A DNA stretch of 40,586 bases from Prochlorococcus sp. AH-736-L23 (GCA_028141225.1 JAOIPS010000011.1:1-40586); one strand, 5' to 3'. Positions 8,914 through 17,930 are shown, counted from the stretch's first letter. Numbers and translations: made by a program. The notes: generated from the sequence alone by a model not told the origin.

Positions 8914-10458
8914 TTAGTCGGGCAATTTAAAACTGTTTATATTTAACTTTGCACCTATTTTATGAGCGCATGCGTATCCACTAAAAGCGACTGCATTTAG
9001 GCCTTGGCCAGGGAAGCATGAATCCCCTACACAATAAAGGTTTTGAATTTTTGTAGTGTTGAAAGGCATTGGCAAAAGTCCAAGCAACTTTTTACTGGGA
9101 ATTGGCCCATAACTACCTTCATATCTTCCAAGAAACTTTTTATGAGTTTTGGGAGTACCAATTTCTTTGTGATCAATATTTTGTTCAAGATTAGGAAGAA
9201 TAGTTGATAATTTTTTAACAAGAAATGAAAAATATTTTTCTTTCTTTTGCAAATATTCTTTCCTTGACAGGCCTTCCCATACACTCATCGATGAAGGAGT
9301 AAATGCATGTACGATGTGTTTACCTTCTGGAGCCAAAGACGAGTCAAGCAAAGTAGGTATAGAAACAAAAATTACCCCCTTTTCACTTTCTAATTCATCC
9401 CAATTTTCAACAATTATATGATGACAATTAAAATTATTGGGTATTAGATTTTTTTCTACTCCAAGGTGAATGGAAACAAAAGAAGGTGAGGGTTTATAAG
9501 TTTCTGACCACTTATATTCACTTTTTGGCACGTTTTTACTAGGAATTAATCCTTTAGTATTATCTTTTAATCCAAATGTATCCCATCTAGTGGAGTTGGA
9601 TACAATAATATTTGAATATATCTCTTCCCCATTTGAGAGCTTAACTCCTACCGCTTTCTTATCCTTTAAGATGATTTCAGTCACATTGGATTTATATCTA
9701 ACTTTTCCTCCTAATTTTTCAATACCAGAAACAAACTTCTCTGCTATTGTTCCAACTCCCCCTTTTGGATAATTTATCCCCCCAGCATGCCTATCTGTAA
9801 ATACCATTCCCGCATTAATCATAGGGGTTTTTAGAGCTGGCATTACAGACCAACAAAAACATTCAATATCAATAAATTTTAAAAGTTCAGGATCTTTTAT
9901 AAACTTTCTCGCAACATCCCCTGCATTTGCAGGTAACCATCTAGCTAACCCTAAACAGGATAATGGAGATTTAAAGAAAACTTTAAAAAGATAACTTGGA
10001 TCCTCTATTGATAAAAGAGGCATTGAATCTAAACATTTAAATACACTGGCACAAGTATCATAGAATTTCTTGATACCTTTTTTTTCATTGGGGAAACTAG
10101 CTGATAATTTGCTTATAAATTGCTCATAATTTTTATCTACAGAAATATTAAAGTTACTTGGTAAGTGATATTCCAGTTGAACAGGGTCCGGAATAGTTTC
10201 GCATTTTTCATTCACATCTTTCAAAGCACGAGTTAGTAAATTTGTATAACCTTTTTCTCCAAATCCAAAAATCATTGAAGCCCCTACATCAAAGGTATAG
10301 CCTTTTCTCTTGAAAGAGCCTCCACTCCCGCCTGGAATAATATATTTTTCAAGAACTAACACTTGAGCTCCTTTCGCTGCCAATTGTGAAGCAGTTACTA
10401 ACCCTCCTATTCCTGAGCCAATAATAATTGCATCGAAGTTTTCCTTATTTAATTTCAT
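8914..10458 (-). CDS. crtH: CRTISO-type carotenoid (prolycopene) isomerase
   Basis: CrtH converts poly-cis-lycopene to all-trans-lycopene in cyanobacterial carotenoid synthesis. The 514-residue FAD protein starts with the dinucleotide-binding fold DAIIIGSGIGGLVTASQLAA (about 10-29) and the second block GGSGGSFKRKGYTFDVGASMIFGFG. It ends with the FAD-contact block LYCVGDSCFPGQGLNAVAFSG at about 475-495. The length fits CRTISO. It could be another CrtI/CrtISO paralogue, but the GGSGG and GDSCFPGQG patterns favour CRTISO. It is followed by a small membrane-protein gene and preceded by trmFO on the same strand. Confidence 0.87.
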   Translation of the reverse strand: MKLNKENFDAIIIGSGIGGLVTASQLAAKGAQVLVLEKYIIPGGSGGSFKRKGYTFDVGASMIFGFGEKGYTNLLTRALKDVNEKCETIPDPVQLEYHLPSNFNISVDKNYEQFISKLSASFPNEKKGIKKFYDTCASVFKCLDSMPLLSIEDPSYLFKVFFKSPLSCLGLARWLPANAGDVARKFIKDPELLKFIDIECFCWSVMPALKTPMINAGMVFTDRHAGGINYPKGGVGTIAEKFVSGIEKLGGKVRYKSNVTEIILKDKKAVGVKLSNGEEIYSNIIVSNSTRWDTFGLKDNTKGLIPSKNVPKSEYKWSETYKPSPSFVSIHLGVEKNLIPNNFNCHHIIVENWDELESEKGVIFVSIPTLLDSSLAPEGKHIVHAFTPSSMSVWEGLSRKEYLQKKEKYFSFLVKKLSTILPNLEQNIDHKEIGTPKTHKKFLGRYEGSYGPIPSKKLLGLLPMPFNTTKIQNLYCVGDSCFPGQGLNAVAFSGYACAHKIGAKLNINSFKLPD

Positions 10459-10482
10459 TTTTTGGATCTTTGATATTTAATC

Positions 10483-11895
10483 TTAGTAAATTTTGCTAAG
10501 TAAGTGGTCTTTATTAAAACAAGCATCTAGTTTCTTTTTAAAGTCATTCAAGGCTTCTGTAGATCTTTCTTGATAAGCTTTGTACCTTAATCTTTTATCT
10601 TTTATTCTTTTAGTTAGTTCTGGAACCAAACCAAATGAAGCAGGCATTGGTTGGAATTTATTCTTTTTCTGATTAGATAATATTTGATTTTTATTACTGA
10701 TAAAATTCATTAGAGAACCAATCATTGATTCATCAGGAAAACTTACTGTTTTTTTACCCTTAGCTAATAAGGATGCATTTATTCCTGCAAGCAAGCCTCC
10801 TGCTGCTGCTGCTGCATAGCCTTCCGTCCCGGTTATTTGACCCGCAGCAAAAAGGTTTTCTCTTTTCATAAATTGCAATGTCGGTAAAAGTAATTTTGGA
10901 GATTCTAAAAAAGTATTTCTATGCATTACTCCAAAACGTACAAACTCAGCCTTTTCTAAACCAGGAATCATCCTAAATATTCTTTTTTGCTCAGACCATT
11001 TAAGGTTAGTTTGAAAACCTACCATATTCAGCAATTTTCCCTCTAAATCTTCTTTCCTTAATTGGACAATTGCATGAGGTCGCTTTTTTAATCTATTTTC
11101 CTTATCAAATAAATCTCCCCATTTTGGATTCCACAAACCAATAGATTTCAATGGACCATATCTCATTGTATCAACTCCTCTTCTAGCAATTTCTTCAATT
11201 GGTAAGCAAGCTTCAAAGAAATTAGCTGATTCTTTCTCAAAGTCTTTTAAATTAGCTTGTTCTCCTTCTATAAGTTCATTCCTGAAATGGATGTAATCAT
11301 TTTCATCCATAGGGCAATTTAGATATGCCGGATCTCCTTTGTCGTACCTACTGGCTTTAAATACAATCTCTTGATCAATAGTATCTCCATAAATAATAGG
11401 ACTAGCGGCATCAAAAAAATGACACGCATCGATACCTGTAAAAGCTTGAATTTCATAGGACAATTCATCGGCAGTTAATGGACCAGTTGCGAGGATCGTT
11501 ATATTTTCTTTGCTTGGGAGATCCAATTGTTCAAATCTTTTTATTTCGATTAAAGGATGATTTGATAATGCTTGAGTTAAGGCATCACTAAATTTAGATC
11601 TATCAACAGCCAAGGCTCCTCCAGCTGGCACAGCAAAATTATCAGCTGTTTGAACTATTAATGATTTAAAAATTCTAAGTTCTTTTTGCAATAAACCTGC
11701 AGCTCTATCAGGACTTAAAGCACCAAAGCTGTTACTACAAACCAATTCTCCAAACTCACCCGTATGATGAGCTGGAGTTGACTTGGTAGGTCTCATTTCA
11801 ACTAATTCAACTGGTATACCAGAATTTGCAACTTGCCAAGCAGCTTCTGAACCTGCAAGACCAGCTCCAATAACTATTACTTTTTTCTCTGTCAA
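10483..11895 (-). CDS. trmFO: TrmFO, folate-dependent tRNA (m5U54) methyltransferase
   Basis: TrmFO uses methylene-tetrahydrofolate and FAD to make ribothymidine at position 54 of tRNA. The 470-residue sequence shows the FAD fold [18 protein letters not shown], then [20 protein letters not shown] and [17 protein letters not shown], all signature blocks. [20 protein letters not shown] lies near 355. The start is a TTG at 11893-11895; an AAGGA ribosome-binding site ten bases upstream lies inside the 3' end of psbY and supports it. The gene is six bases after the psbY stop, so the two are cotranscribed. Confidence 0.97.
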   Translation of the reverse strand: MTEKKVIVIGAGLAGSEAAWQVANSGIPVELVEMRPTKSTPAHHTGEFGELVCSNSFGALSPDRAAGLLQKELRIFKSLIVQTADNFAVPAGGALAVDRSKFSDALTQALSNHPLIEIKRFEQLDLPSKENITILATGPLTADELSYEIQAFTGIDACHFFDAASPIIYGDTIDQEIVFKASRYDKGDPAYLNCPMDENDYIHFRNELIEGEQANLKDFEKESANFFEACLPIEEIARRGVDTMRYGPLKSIGLWNPKWGDLFDKENRLKKRPHAIVQLRKEDLEGKLLNMVGFQTNLKWSEQKRIFRMIPGLEKAEFVRFGVMHRNTFLESPKLLLPTLQFMKRENLFAAGQITGTEGYAAAAAGGLLAGINASLLAKGKKTVSFPDESMIGSLMNFISNKNQILSNQKKNKFQPMPASFGLVPELTKRIKDKRLRYKAYQERSTEALNDFKKKLDACFNKDHLLSKIY

Positions 11896-11901
11896 ATTGG
11901 A

Positions 11902-12018
11902 TTAATCCTTACCCAAGAAATCTCTATTGAATTGCTCTCTTGCTGGTTTTTGTATATTGAATACAACCCAAGCTAAAGCAGCGATAATGGGTGCAAAAAC
12001 TACTATCGTTCTAAGCAT
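11902..12018 (-). CDS. psbY: PsbY, photosystem II small subunit
   Basis: A 38-residue single-helix membrane protein. It begins [20 protein letters not shown] and ends with a polar [12 protein letters not shown] tail. The R-x-[IL]-V-V-x-x-P-[IV]-[IL] start, the W in the helix and the FNI-x-x-PA-x-x-Q tail follow the PsbY pattern. PsbY sits next to cytochrome b559 at the edge of photosystem II. The gene is six bases upstream of trmFO, an arrangement that probably reflects gene packing rather than function. It is short, but the match covers its whole length. Confidence 0.85.
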   Translation of the reverse strand: MLRTIVVFAPIIAALAWVVFNIQKPAREQFNRDFLGKD

Positions 12019-12195
12019 TTTAAAAATCCTATTGTTAATTAGATTATTTTAACTTTTAACCGTAAATTTAGAGAGAAATTTTAATTTTTTATTTCATAAG
12101 TTAAGAATTGTTTTTCTATTGTTCAACTTTAGATAAAAAGTTGTTTTTTTTACCTTAAAAAGGGATAATTCCATATGTACTCAATTTTACAAAAT

Positions 12196-12267
12196 GGGTC
12201 GCTAGCTCAGCGGTAGAGCATCCGGCTTTTAACCGGCTGGTCCTGAGTTCGAATCTCAGGCGACCCA
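12196..12267 (+). tRNA. tRNA-Lys (anticodon UUU)
   Basis: A complete cloverleaf is visible: acceptor GGGTCGC pairs with GCGACCC, D arm GCTC/GAGC, anticodon loop CTTTTAA with anticodon TTT, T arm CTGAG/CTCAG around TTCGAAT. The discriminator base is A and no CCA is encoded. No copies of its 3' end were noticed nearby, unlike tRNA-Pro. Confidence 0.98.
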
Positions 12268-12345
12268 CATTTTTATTGAGTTCATGTTTTTAAAAGTGAA
12301 AGACAATAAAACCAAGATTTAAAATAAACAAATCTTCCTAATTTT

Positions 12346-12480
12346 ATGGTTTTAAATTATAGAAGGTTCTATGTTAAATTTCAGGAAAATTCATCTCTAA
12401 ATAAATCTAGGATTACAATCAAGGAGTTCAAAACAAAGATCAGTTTTAAATCTAATTTAGTTATGGATAATACTAATTGA
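12346..12480 (+). CDS. Possible 44-residue hypothetical ORF
   Basis: This ATG-to-TGA ORF lies in the otherwise empty stretch between tRNA-Lys and hli. It encodes a basic, non-membrane peptide (starts MVLNYRRFYVKF). There is no recognisable motif and only weak ribosome-binding sequence. It could be chance. Confidence 0.25.
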   Translation: MVLNYRRFYVKFQENSSLNKSRITIKEFKTKISFKSNLVMDNTN

Positions 12481-12650
12481 TATTATTCAAATCTTAAATT
12501 AACTTGCTAAGAATTCCCTGAAATTTCTTGATTCAAGTCTTACTTGATGATAGGAAAAATTATTATTAAATACATTTTTGTCGCAATACTGTGAAAACTA
12601 GGCGTTTATTTTTTAAAAAAATCAAATTTCGCAAAAAAACTAAAAATTAC

Positions 12651-12680
12651 TTTACAAAGCTTCATAATACCTGTTACAAT
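12651..12680 (+). promoter_or_regulatory. Two HLR1-like half-sites upstream of hli
   Basis: TTTACAAA (12651) and GTTACAAT (12673) match the half-site of the HLR1 element bound by RpaB in cyanobacteria. They start 22 bp apart instead of the canonical 10, so this is only a candidate operator. They lie about 29-58 bp before the hli start codon. Confidence 0.35.
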
Positions 12681-12708
12681 AATTCACATACATTCTTAAA
12701 TTTTTATC

Positions 12709-12816
12709 ATGACTCCTGAAGCAGAACGTTTTAACGGTTGGGCAGCAATGTTAGGTTTCGTTGCAGCAGTTGGCGCATATGTAACCACTGGACAAATCAT
12801 TCCTGGATGGTTTTAA
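12709..12816 (+). CDS. hli: High-light-inducible (Hli) single-helix protein, short form
   Basis: A 35-residue member of the Hli/Scp family, single-helix chlorophyll-binding proteins that protect photosystems under excess light. The chlorophyll-binding pattern ERFNGWAAMLGFVAAVGAY contains the ExxNGxxAMxGF signature. The helix continues to a short TTGQIIPGWF tail. The very short length is typical of Prochlorococcus and cyanophage Hlis. It stands alone on the plus strand with candidate HLR1 half-sites upstream. Confidence 0.95.
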   Translation: MTPEAERFNGWAAMLGFVAAVGAYVTTGQIIPGWF

Positions 12817-13125
12817 ACCCTGCTTTACAGATTTTAAAATTCAGCCACTAGTATCAATTCCTTGATATAGCCTAATTTATTTCGTATCTAAATCATCCTC
12901 AAATAAACTTAAAGTTGAAGTTATTTACTTGAATTTTAATTTTTTTGAGGAATTTTTTTATTTTAAAACAATTTATTCTCAAAAATTATTGGCCAAAAAC
13001 TCATAGAATAAATGATGGAATTTTCATGATAATTTTATGAAAATATATTACGACTCATATAATTTGATTCATCCAAACTTCCTACAAAAACTACTATAAA
13101 AAGAATTTTTTTAAAATTCTATAAT
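12817..13125. other. Intergenic A+T-rich stretch, no gene seen
   Basis: Apart from a small inverted repeat at 13020-13044 (ATTTTCAT, nine-base loop, ATGAAAAT), nothing was found. That hairpin has no T-run and may be chance. Confidence 0.5.
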
Positions 13126-13254
13126 TCAAAATTTCTTTTTATCAATATTATCCAAGCATGTTGAACATAAAAGATGACCTTTTTTACTCCAAAATGTTTT
13201 TGTTGATCTTTCTATATCCTTCCTACATATTAAACATTTAAAGATTGGAACCAT
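13126..13254 (-). CDS. Small zinc-ribbon-like protein (42 residues)
   Basis: The ORF reads MVPIFKCLICRKDIERS and ends LLCSTCLDNIDKKKF. It contains two CxxC knuckles (Cys7/Cys10 and Cys31/Cys34) 20 residues apart, a zinc-ribbon arrangement. Basic residues are plentiful. It lies downstream of the first porin terminator, on the same strand but 158 bp away. It is too short for a family call; the paired CxxC makes chance unlikely. Confidence 0.55.
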   Translation of the reverse strand: MVPIFKCLICRKDIERSTKTFWSKKGHLLCSTCLDNIDKKKF

Positions 13255-13411
13255 TGAATTATAAATTTCCTAGAAAGGATTTTTATTAATATTAATACTT
13301 AAACTAAATTGTATTAATACTAAAATTTTAAAACAATATAAGAAATTAAAGATATTGTATTGTAATTATTTAATTTTTAATTTTTTAAATAAGATATTTA
13401 AATTAAACTAT

Positions 13412-13437
13412 AAAAAAAAACCTGCTGTTAAGCAGGT
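13412..13437 (-). terminator. Intrinsic terminator of porin gene 1
   Basis: ACCTGCT-GTTA-AGCAGGT forms a 7-bp perfect hairpin. Read on the minus strand it is followed by a run of T (the A-run at 13412-13420). It lies about 30 bp after the porin stop. Confidence 0.9.
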
Positions 13438-14377
13438 CTTTCTTTGTGTGTAAGATTTGCTAGTTCTCTTAGAAAGAGAATGAAGATTTAACGATGATTC
13501 CTGTTAGATCATCACCAGATTTTTCTTCTACAAATACACCTGGAGTGATTGTCATACCATCATTAACTGGATAAGAGTAAGATGCTTCATAAATCATGTA
13601 TTCTGTCTCTGAATCTGCATAGTTAGCAGATGTACCAGCACCAAGGCTTACAGAACCAGGACCAACTTCAGGGAAAGTTAAACCAACGAAGTATCCAGAC
13701 TTATCTGTTCCAGATGTTTCTTCAGTTTCAAAACCGACACTTACGTCTGCTATATCAAAACTGTAATTAGCGTTAACACCCCAATATGTTGTTTCTGCAG
13801 ATCCAGCGTTATCGTCAGATGCGTAAGCAACAGCTACACCCCATGAATCTGCAGTGTATGCAGCTTCAATACCGTAATAGTCTTCACCTTCCTTTGTCAT
13901 TAGTCCATTCGTTGAATCAGCTTGACCTGAAACACCTGCGGCTAAAGAGAATCCTGAATCGAAGGCATAGCTACCAGCAACAGTAACACCACCACCAGCA
14001 ACATAAGATAGATCTGTACCACAGTTGCTAATGTAATCAGTGAAAGCACTATATGTACAAGCTCCTGTGAATGCAGAACTGATGTCTGTATCAAAGCCAA
14101 CTAGCATTGAAATTCCACCTAGAGGGAAGGAGTAAGCAACTCCATCAACTTGTAAAGAAGCACCTGTATCGAATGCCAATGGATCATCGGCTGTAGCTGC
14201 TGAATCAGAACCACTGTCGATAGCTATATCAAGAGAATCTTCTCCAGTAAAACTAGTTGAAAGACCTATGTTGAACTGATAAGAAGCAAAAGTTTTTTCT
14301 GAAGTTGTATCACCATCGATAGCTCCGAGAGCTGCATCAACGCTGAAAGAAGCTGTTGTTGTTTCAGAAAAACCACC
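13412..14377 (-). repeat. 966-bp direct repeat, copy 1 (porin barrel and terminator)
   Basis: This block appears identical, base for base by eye, to 16618-17583 (offset 3,206). It starts in the A-run before the terminator hairpin and ends in the codons for the GGFSETT junction, where the two genes diverge abruptly. Confidence 0.93.
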
Positions 14378-14590
14378 GTCAGGGCTATAACTATCAACTA
14401 AACCTTCTCCACCAGCAAGTAAAGAATTATATTTCGGTTGATCATTTACAAAAGCATTAGCGAGGTCAATTTGCTCTAGATCAGAGTATTTTGAAATTTC
14501 ATTGAGGTTTGCCTCGCCAGCAAACATAGGCAACGGAGTTAGTAGTCCAATCGTTGCTGGCGCTACTAACAAGCTTTTGAAAAGCTTCAT
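13469..14590 (-). CDS. som: Som-type outer-membrane porin, copy 1
   Basis: A beta-barrel porin of cyanobacterial outer membranes. The chosen ATG (14590) gives 373 residues beginning MKLFKSLLVAPATIGLL, a signal peptide cut near PMFA-GE. The upstream GTG at 14605 would put the ribosome-binding GAGGA inside the coding region, so I reject it. A short N-terminal domain (NLNEISKYSDLEQIDLA, a remnant of the SLH-like linker) precedes GGFSETTTASFSVDAALG, where the barrel begins. Alternating aromatic strands end in the C-terminal Phe (SSFSF) typical of outer-membrane proteins. From GGFSETT to the end it is identical to the second porin. It resembles the MED4 PMM1119/PMM1121 proteins, known Yfr1 targets. 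Confidence 0.9.
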   Translation of the reverse strand: MKLFKSLLVAPATIGLLTPLPMFAGEANLNEISKYSDLEQIDLANAFVNDQPKYNSLLAGGEGLVDSYSPDGGFSETTTASFSVDAALGAIDGDTTSEKTFASYQFNIGLSTSFTGEDSLDIAIDSGSDSAATADDPLAFDTGASLQVDGVAYSFPLGGISMLVGFDTDISSAFTGACTYSAFTDYISNCGTDLSYVAGGGVTVAGSYAFDSGFSLAAGVSGQADSTNGLMTKEGEDYYGIEAAYTADSWGVAVAYASDDNAGSAETTYWGVNANYSFDIADVSVGFETEETSGTDKSGYFVGLTFPEVGPGSVSLGAGTSANYADSETEYMIYEASYSYPVNDGMTITPGVFVEEKSGDDLTGIIVKSSFSF

Positions 14591-14598
14591 AAAAAAAA

Positions 14599-14607
14599 TC
14601 CTCACAC
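14599..14607 (-). promoter_or_regulatory. Yfr1-complementary site in the porin 1 leader
   Basis: On the mRNA strand the leader reads GTGTGAGGA, 8 bases before the ATG. It overlaps the ribosome-binding site and is complementary to the conserved UCCUCACAC core of the cyanobacterial sRNA Yfr1, which is known to repress such porins in Prochlorococcus MED4. Confidence 0.75.
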
Positions 14608-14696
14608 ATAAGGTCTTCTAAAGTTACTCTATTTGCCTGGAATTAACAACCTCCAGTAGACAAAATTCGAGCCGGCTATTACTAAAAACTTTCTCT

Positions 14697-16541
14697 TTAA
14701 TATAAAATCTTATCCGCAAGAATTTTATTTGTTTTAATAATTTCTATTGCAGGTTCCAAAAGATCTTTATACTCTTTCCAAATTCCTATAGAAGAAGAAT
14801 AAAATTTCTCTCTTATTTGGGCACTACTAGCTGTGAAAACATTTCTTTTATTTTCATGGGGTGAAAGATATTTTTCGTTCCAATCCCATTGAAGCCAATT
14901 TATTAACTCGGGTATTATTTTTTTAGGGTTTTTAATTAACTCCTCATAATTGTAATCATATATAGTTGCACTATATTTAATTTTGTATTCCTCCATAGTT
15001 TCAAAATAGTTCAAATATAGATTAGAGATATCTTGCAAAGAGAAAGAGAAAGATTGATTTAAAAAATTTGCTCGATATATAGATAAAATGTTATCAAGGG
15101 GATTTCTTACACAATTAATTATTTTTGCATCAGGAAAAAAATTATAAATTATAGGGCAGAACATATAATTAAATAAATACTTGTCAGTGTATATAACTGA
15201 GGATTTAAATTGATTAATAACTTTTTTTTCATAGAGGTCAAATACATCATCAAAATCTCTAATTCCCTTTATTGATTCTTCCAAGAATGAAACCTCACCC
15301 ATATCAGTTACTTCAGGATTCAAACTCAATATATTCTCGAGTAAAGTACTTCCGGATCGAGGCATCCCCACTATAAATATATATTTACAAGAATTCTTAT
15401 AATATTTATTCTTTGAATTTTTAATTTTTAATGTTCTATAAAATTCAGTATGCTGTATCTTTATATTTGCGTCAGACTTTTTATGCTTAAGGCTTTCATC
15501 GTTTGCGATTTTAAGATTTTTTGCACTTTCTATGAATTTTCCTTGTTTATGTAACAAATTTGAGATTGCAAAAGTCGCAAATATTTTTGAGCTAGAATTG
15601 AGATTCTCTAGTTTTGTACTCAATAAAAAATTTAATTCATTTTTATGATACTTAAAATCATAAATTCCAGATAATTCATAATAACTATTAAAGTCAAATT
15701 TATTTCTTGAAATAATAAATAAATTAGTCTTTATTGCAAGTTTAAGCTGGCCTGAATTTCTATAAAAACAAGCCAAGTTAGTATAAAAAGGCATGAAATT
15801 AGGCGATAAATTTATTCCTTTTTTTAATATTTCTATACTTTTACTTAATTGATTCTTATCTCTATAAAGAGTACTTAAATTTAAATAAGCCAATTCCAAT
15901 CTTTTATGTTTTTTGATTAACTTTAAGAGAACATTTTCTCCTTCTTCGTACTCTCTTTTCTTTATATATGCATTAGCTAGAGCTATATAAATTCTTATTT
16001 CTTTACTATTATCTATTTGAACTTTATTATCATTTTTTAAATTCTTTAATATATGTAATGCTTCATCGATATTAGAGTTATTGATATAAATCTCAGACTT
16101 TAAAAGTTGATAAATATAATTATTTCTCGATAATTTAATAGCTGCATCTATATAAATTAATGCATGATCAAAGTTTCTCAATGCAAAATACAAAAGAGAT
16201 AAGTTATAAAGTAGATCACCATGATTAGGATTAATTTTTAAAGCCTTTTGAAGTAGCTTTTCAGCATCACTAAATTTATTCTCCATTCTTAAAATCTCTG
16301 CTAACAAAATATAAGAATTTATTGATGATGGAAACTTTCTAATTAATGTTAAAAAAACCCTTTTTGCTAAATTGTAGTTTTTTAACTTTTTACAAAATAA
16401 CGCGTATTCATAGAGTAATTCAAAAGAATCATTATTTGTTTTTAACAATTCCTGAAAAATTTTATTTGCCTCTAAAGGATTTCCTTTTTTTAAATATATT
16501 TTAGCCGCTTCAATTTTTTTGTATAAATCAATATTTTTCAA
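14697..16541 (-). CDS. TPR-repeat protein fused to a PAPS-dependent sulfotransferase domain
   Basis: The 614-residue protein has about nine tetratricopeptide repeats (residues 1-350; for example ANKIFQELLKTNNDSFELLYEYA, then AEKLLQKALKINPNHGDLLYNL). A sulfotransferase domain follows. Its 5'-phosphosulfate loop, IVGMPRSGSTLLENIL, lies near 390, and a 3'-phosphate-binding block, IINCVRNPLDNILSIYR, near 475. Such enzymes move sulfate from PAPS to proteins or glycans; the acceptor is unknown. It lies alone between two porin genes sharing a 966-bp direct repeat, so homologous recombination between the repeats would delete it. No signal peptide is seen, so it is probably cytosolic or membrane-associated. 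Confidence 0.87.
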   Translation of the reverse strand: MKNIDLYKKIEAAKIYLKKGNPLEANKIFQELLKTNNDSFELLYEYALFCKKLKNYNLAKRVFLTLIRKFPSSINSYILLAEILRMENKFSDAEKLLQKALKINPNHGDLLYNLSLLYFALRNFDHALIYIDAAIKLSRNNYIYQLLKSEIYINNSNIDEALHILKNLKNDNKVQIDNSKEIRIYIALANAYIKKREYEEGENVLLKLIKKHKRLELAYLNLSTLYRDKNQLSKSIEILKKGINLSPNFMPFYTNLACFYRNSGQLKLAIKTNLFIISRNKFDFNSYYELSGIYDFKYHKNELNFLLSTKLENLNSSSKIFATFAISNLLHKQGKFIESAKNLKIANDESLKHKKSDANIKIQHTEFYRTLKIKNSKNKYYKNSCKYIFIVGMPRSGSTLLENILSLNPEVTDMGEVSFLEESIKGIRDFDDVFDLYEKKVINQFKSSVIYTDKYLFNYMFCPIIYNFFPDAKIINCVRNPLDNILSIYRANFLNQSFSFSLQDISNLYLNYFETMEEYKIKYSATIYDYNYEELIKNPKKIIPELINWLQWDWNEKYLSPHENKRNVFTASSAQIREKFYSSSIGIWKEYKDLLEPAIEIIKTNKILADKILY

Positions 16542-16616
16542 TATATTACCTTAATTATTCACTTCATTATACTTTCTTTAAAAATGAATGAAATAATTAC
16601 TTAATTAATAAAAAAC

Positions 16617-16643
16617 AAAAAAAAAACCTGCTGTTAAGCAGGT
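16617..16643 (-). terminator. Intrinsic terminator of porin gene 2
   Basis: Same hairpin as at 13420-13437 (ACCTGCT-GTTA-AGCAGGT), here preceded on the plus strand by ten A, i.e. a T-run on the transcribed minus strand. Confidence 0.9.
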
Positions 16644-17583
16644 CTTTCTTTGTGTGTAAGATTTGCTAGTTCTCTTAGAAAGAGAATGAAGATTTAACGA
16701 TGATTCCTGTTAGATCATCACCAGATTTTTCTTCTACAAATACACCTGGAGTGATTGTCATACCATCATTAACTGGATAAGAGTAAGATGCTTCATAAAT
16801 CATGTATTCTGTCTCTGAATCTGCATAGTTAGCAGATGTACCAGCACCAAGGCTTACAGAACCAGGACCAACTTCAGGGAAAGTTAAACCAACGAAGTAT
16901 CCAGACTTATCTGTTCCAGATGTTTCTTCAGTTTCAAAACCGACACTTACGTCTGCTATATCAAAACTGTAATTAGCGTTAACACCCCAATATGTTGTTT
17001 CTGCAGATCCAGCGTTATCGTCAGATGCGTAAGCAACAGCTACACCCCATGAATCTGCAGTGTATGCAGCTTCAATACCGTAATAGTCTTCACCTTCCTT
17101 TGTCATTAGTCCATTCGTTGAATCAGCTTGACCTGAAACACCTGCGGCTAAAGAGAATCCTGAATCGAAGGCATAGCTACCAGCAACAGTAACACCACCA
17201 CCAGCAACATAAGATAGATCTGTACCACAGTTGCTAATGTAATCAGTGAAAGCACTATATGTACAAGCTCCTGTGAATGCAGAACTGATGTCTGTATCAA
17301 AGCCAACTAGCATTGAAATTCCACCTAGAGGGAAGGAGTAAGCAACTCCATCAACTTGTAAAGAAGCACCTGTATCGAATGCCAATGGATCATCGGCTGT
17401 AGCTGCTGAATCAGAACCACTGTCGATAGCTATATCAAGAGAATCTTCTCCAGTAAAACTAGTTGAAAGACCTATGTTGAACTGATAAGAAGCAAAAGTT
17501 TTTTCTGAAGTTGTATCACCATCGATAGCTCCGAGAGCTGCATCAACGCTGAAAGAAGCTGTTGTTGTTTCAGAAAAACCACC
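16618..17583 (-). repeat. 966-bp direct repeat, copy 2 (porin barrel and terminator)
   Basis: Apparently identical to 13412-14377, same orientation. Identity ends at 17583, where copy 1 has G (14378) and copy 2 has A (17584). Confidence 0.93.
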
Positions 17584-17754
17584 AGCCTCAAAATTGTTTA
17601 ATCTTGCTTCTAAACCATCTACACGGCTATTTGTAACCGCAAGTTCTTCAGCAGGGTTGAAGTCATTAATAGTAACTTCATTTGCAGTAGCAGAAATAGG
17701 CGCAAGTAAGCCTAAAGTTGCAGGTGCTACTAGCAAGCTTTTGAAAAGCTTCAT
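16675..17754 (-). CDS. som: Som-type outer-membrane porin, copy 2
   Basis: The chosen ATG at 17754 gives 359 residues: signal peptide MKLFKSLLVAPATLGLLAPI, a short N-terminal region with coiled-coil spacing (AVTNSRVDGLEARLNNFEA), then the same GGFSETT-to-SSFSF barrel as the first porin. The alternative upstream start at 17784 is unlikely because the ribosome-binding GAGGA lies between. Coiled-coil heads of this sort anchor cyanobacterial porins in the periplasm, so the two genes offer different anchors on one barrel. Expression is probably controlled by Yfr1 through the leader. Confidence 0.9.
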   Translation of the reverse strand: MKLFKSLLVAPATLGLLAPISATANEVTINDFNPAEELAVTNSRVDGLEARLNNFEAGGFSETTTASFSVDAALGAIDGDTTSEKTFASYQFNIGLSTSFTGEDSLDIAIDSGSDSAATADDPLAFDTGASLQVDGVAYSFPLGGISMLVGFDTDISSAFTGACTYSAFTDYISNCGTDLSYVAGGGVTVAGSYAFDSGFSLAAGVSGQADSTNGLMTKEGEDYYGIEAAYTADSWGVAVAYASDDNAGSAETTYWGVNANYSFDIADVSVGFETEETSGTDKSGYFVGLTFPEVGPGSVSLGAGTSANYADSETEYMIYEASYSYPVNDGMTITPGVFVEEKSGDDLTGIIVKSSFSF

Positions 17755-17759
17755 AAATT

Positions 17760-17768
17760 TCCTCACAC
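17760..17768 (-). promoter_or_regulatory. Yfr1-complementary site in the porin 2 leader
   Basis: The mRNA strand reads GTGTGAGGA, five bases before the ATG, the same nine bases as in front of porin 1. It doubles as the ribosome-binding site. Flanking bases differ between the genes, so the motif itself appears conserved. Confidence 0.75.
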
Positions 17769-17930
17769 GAAATTTAAAGTACACCTCAAGATAGTGTATT
17801 TAGGCATACAAAATCAAGTATTAACGGATACATTTTTGGATAATTTGTGCCACTTTCTAAAGTTATACATTCAGTTTCTTAAAGTAAACCTATATTCTCC
17901 TTTTTGTATCTGAATAATTAATTCAATAAT

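Noticed and set aside
9027-9284. 85-residue minus-strand frame inside the carotenoid isomerase gene
   Set aside because: Alternate-frame shadow within a clear 514-residue gene on the same strand.
13786-13986. 66-residue plus-strand frames opposite both porin genes (also 16992-17192)
   Set aside because: They are identical only because the underlying repeat is; Gln/Leu-rich sequence is typical of antisense frames.
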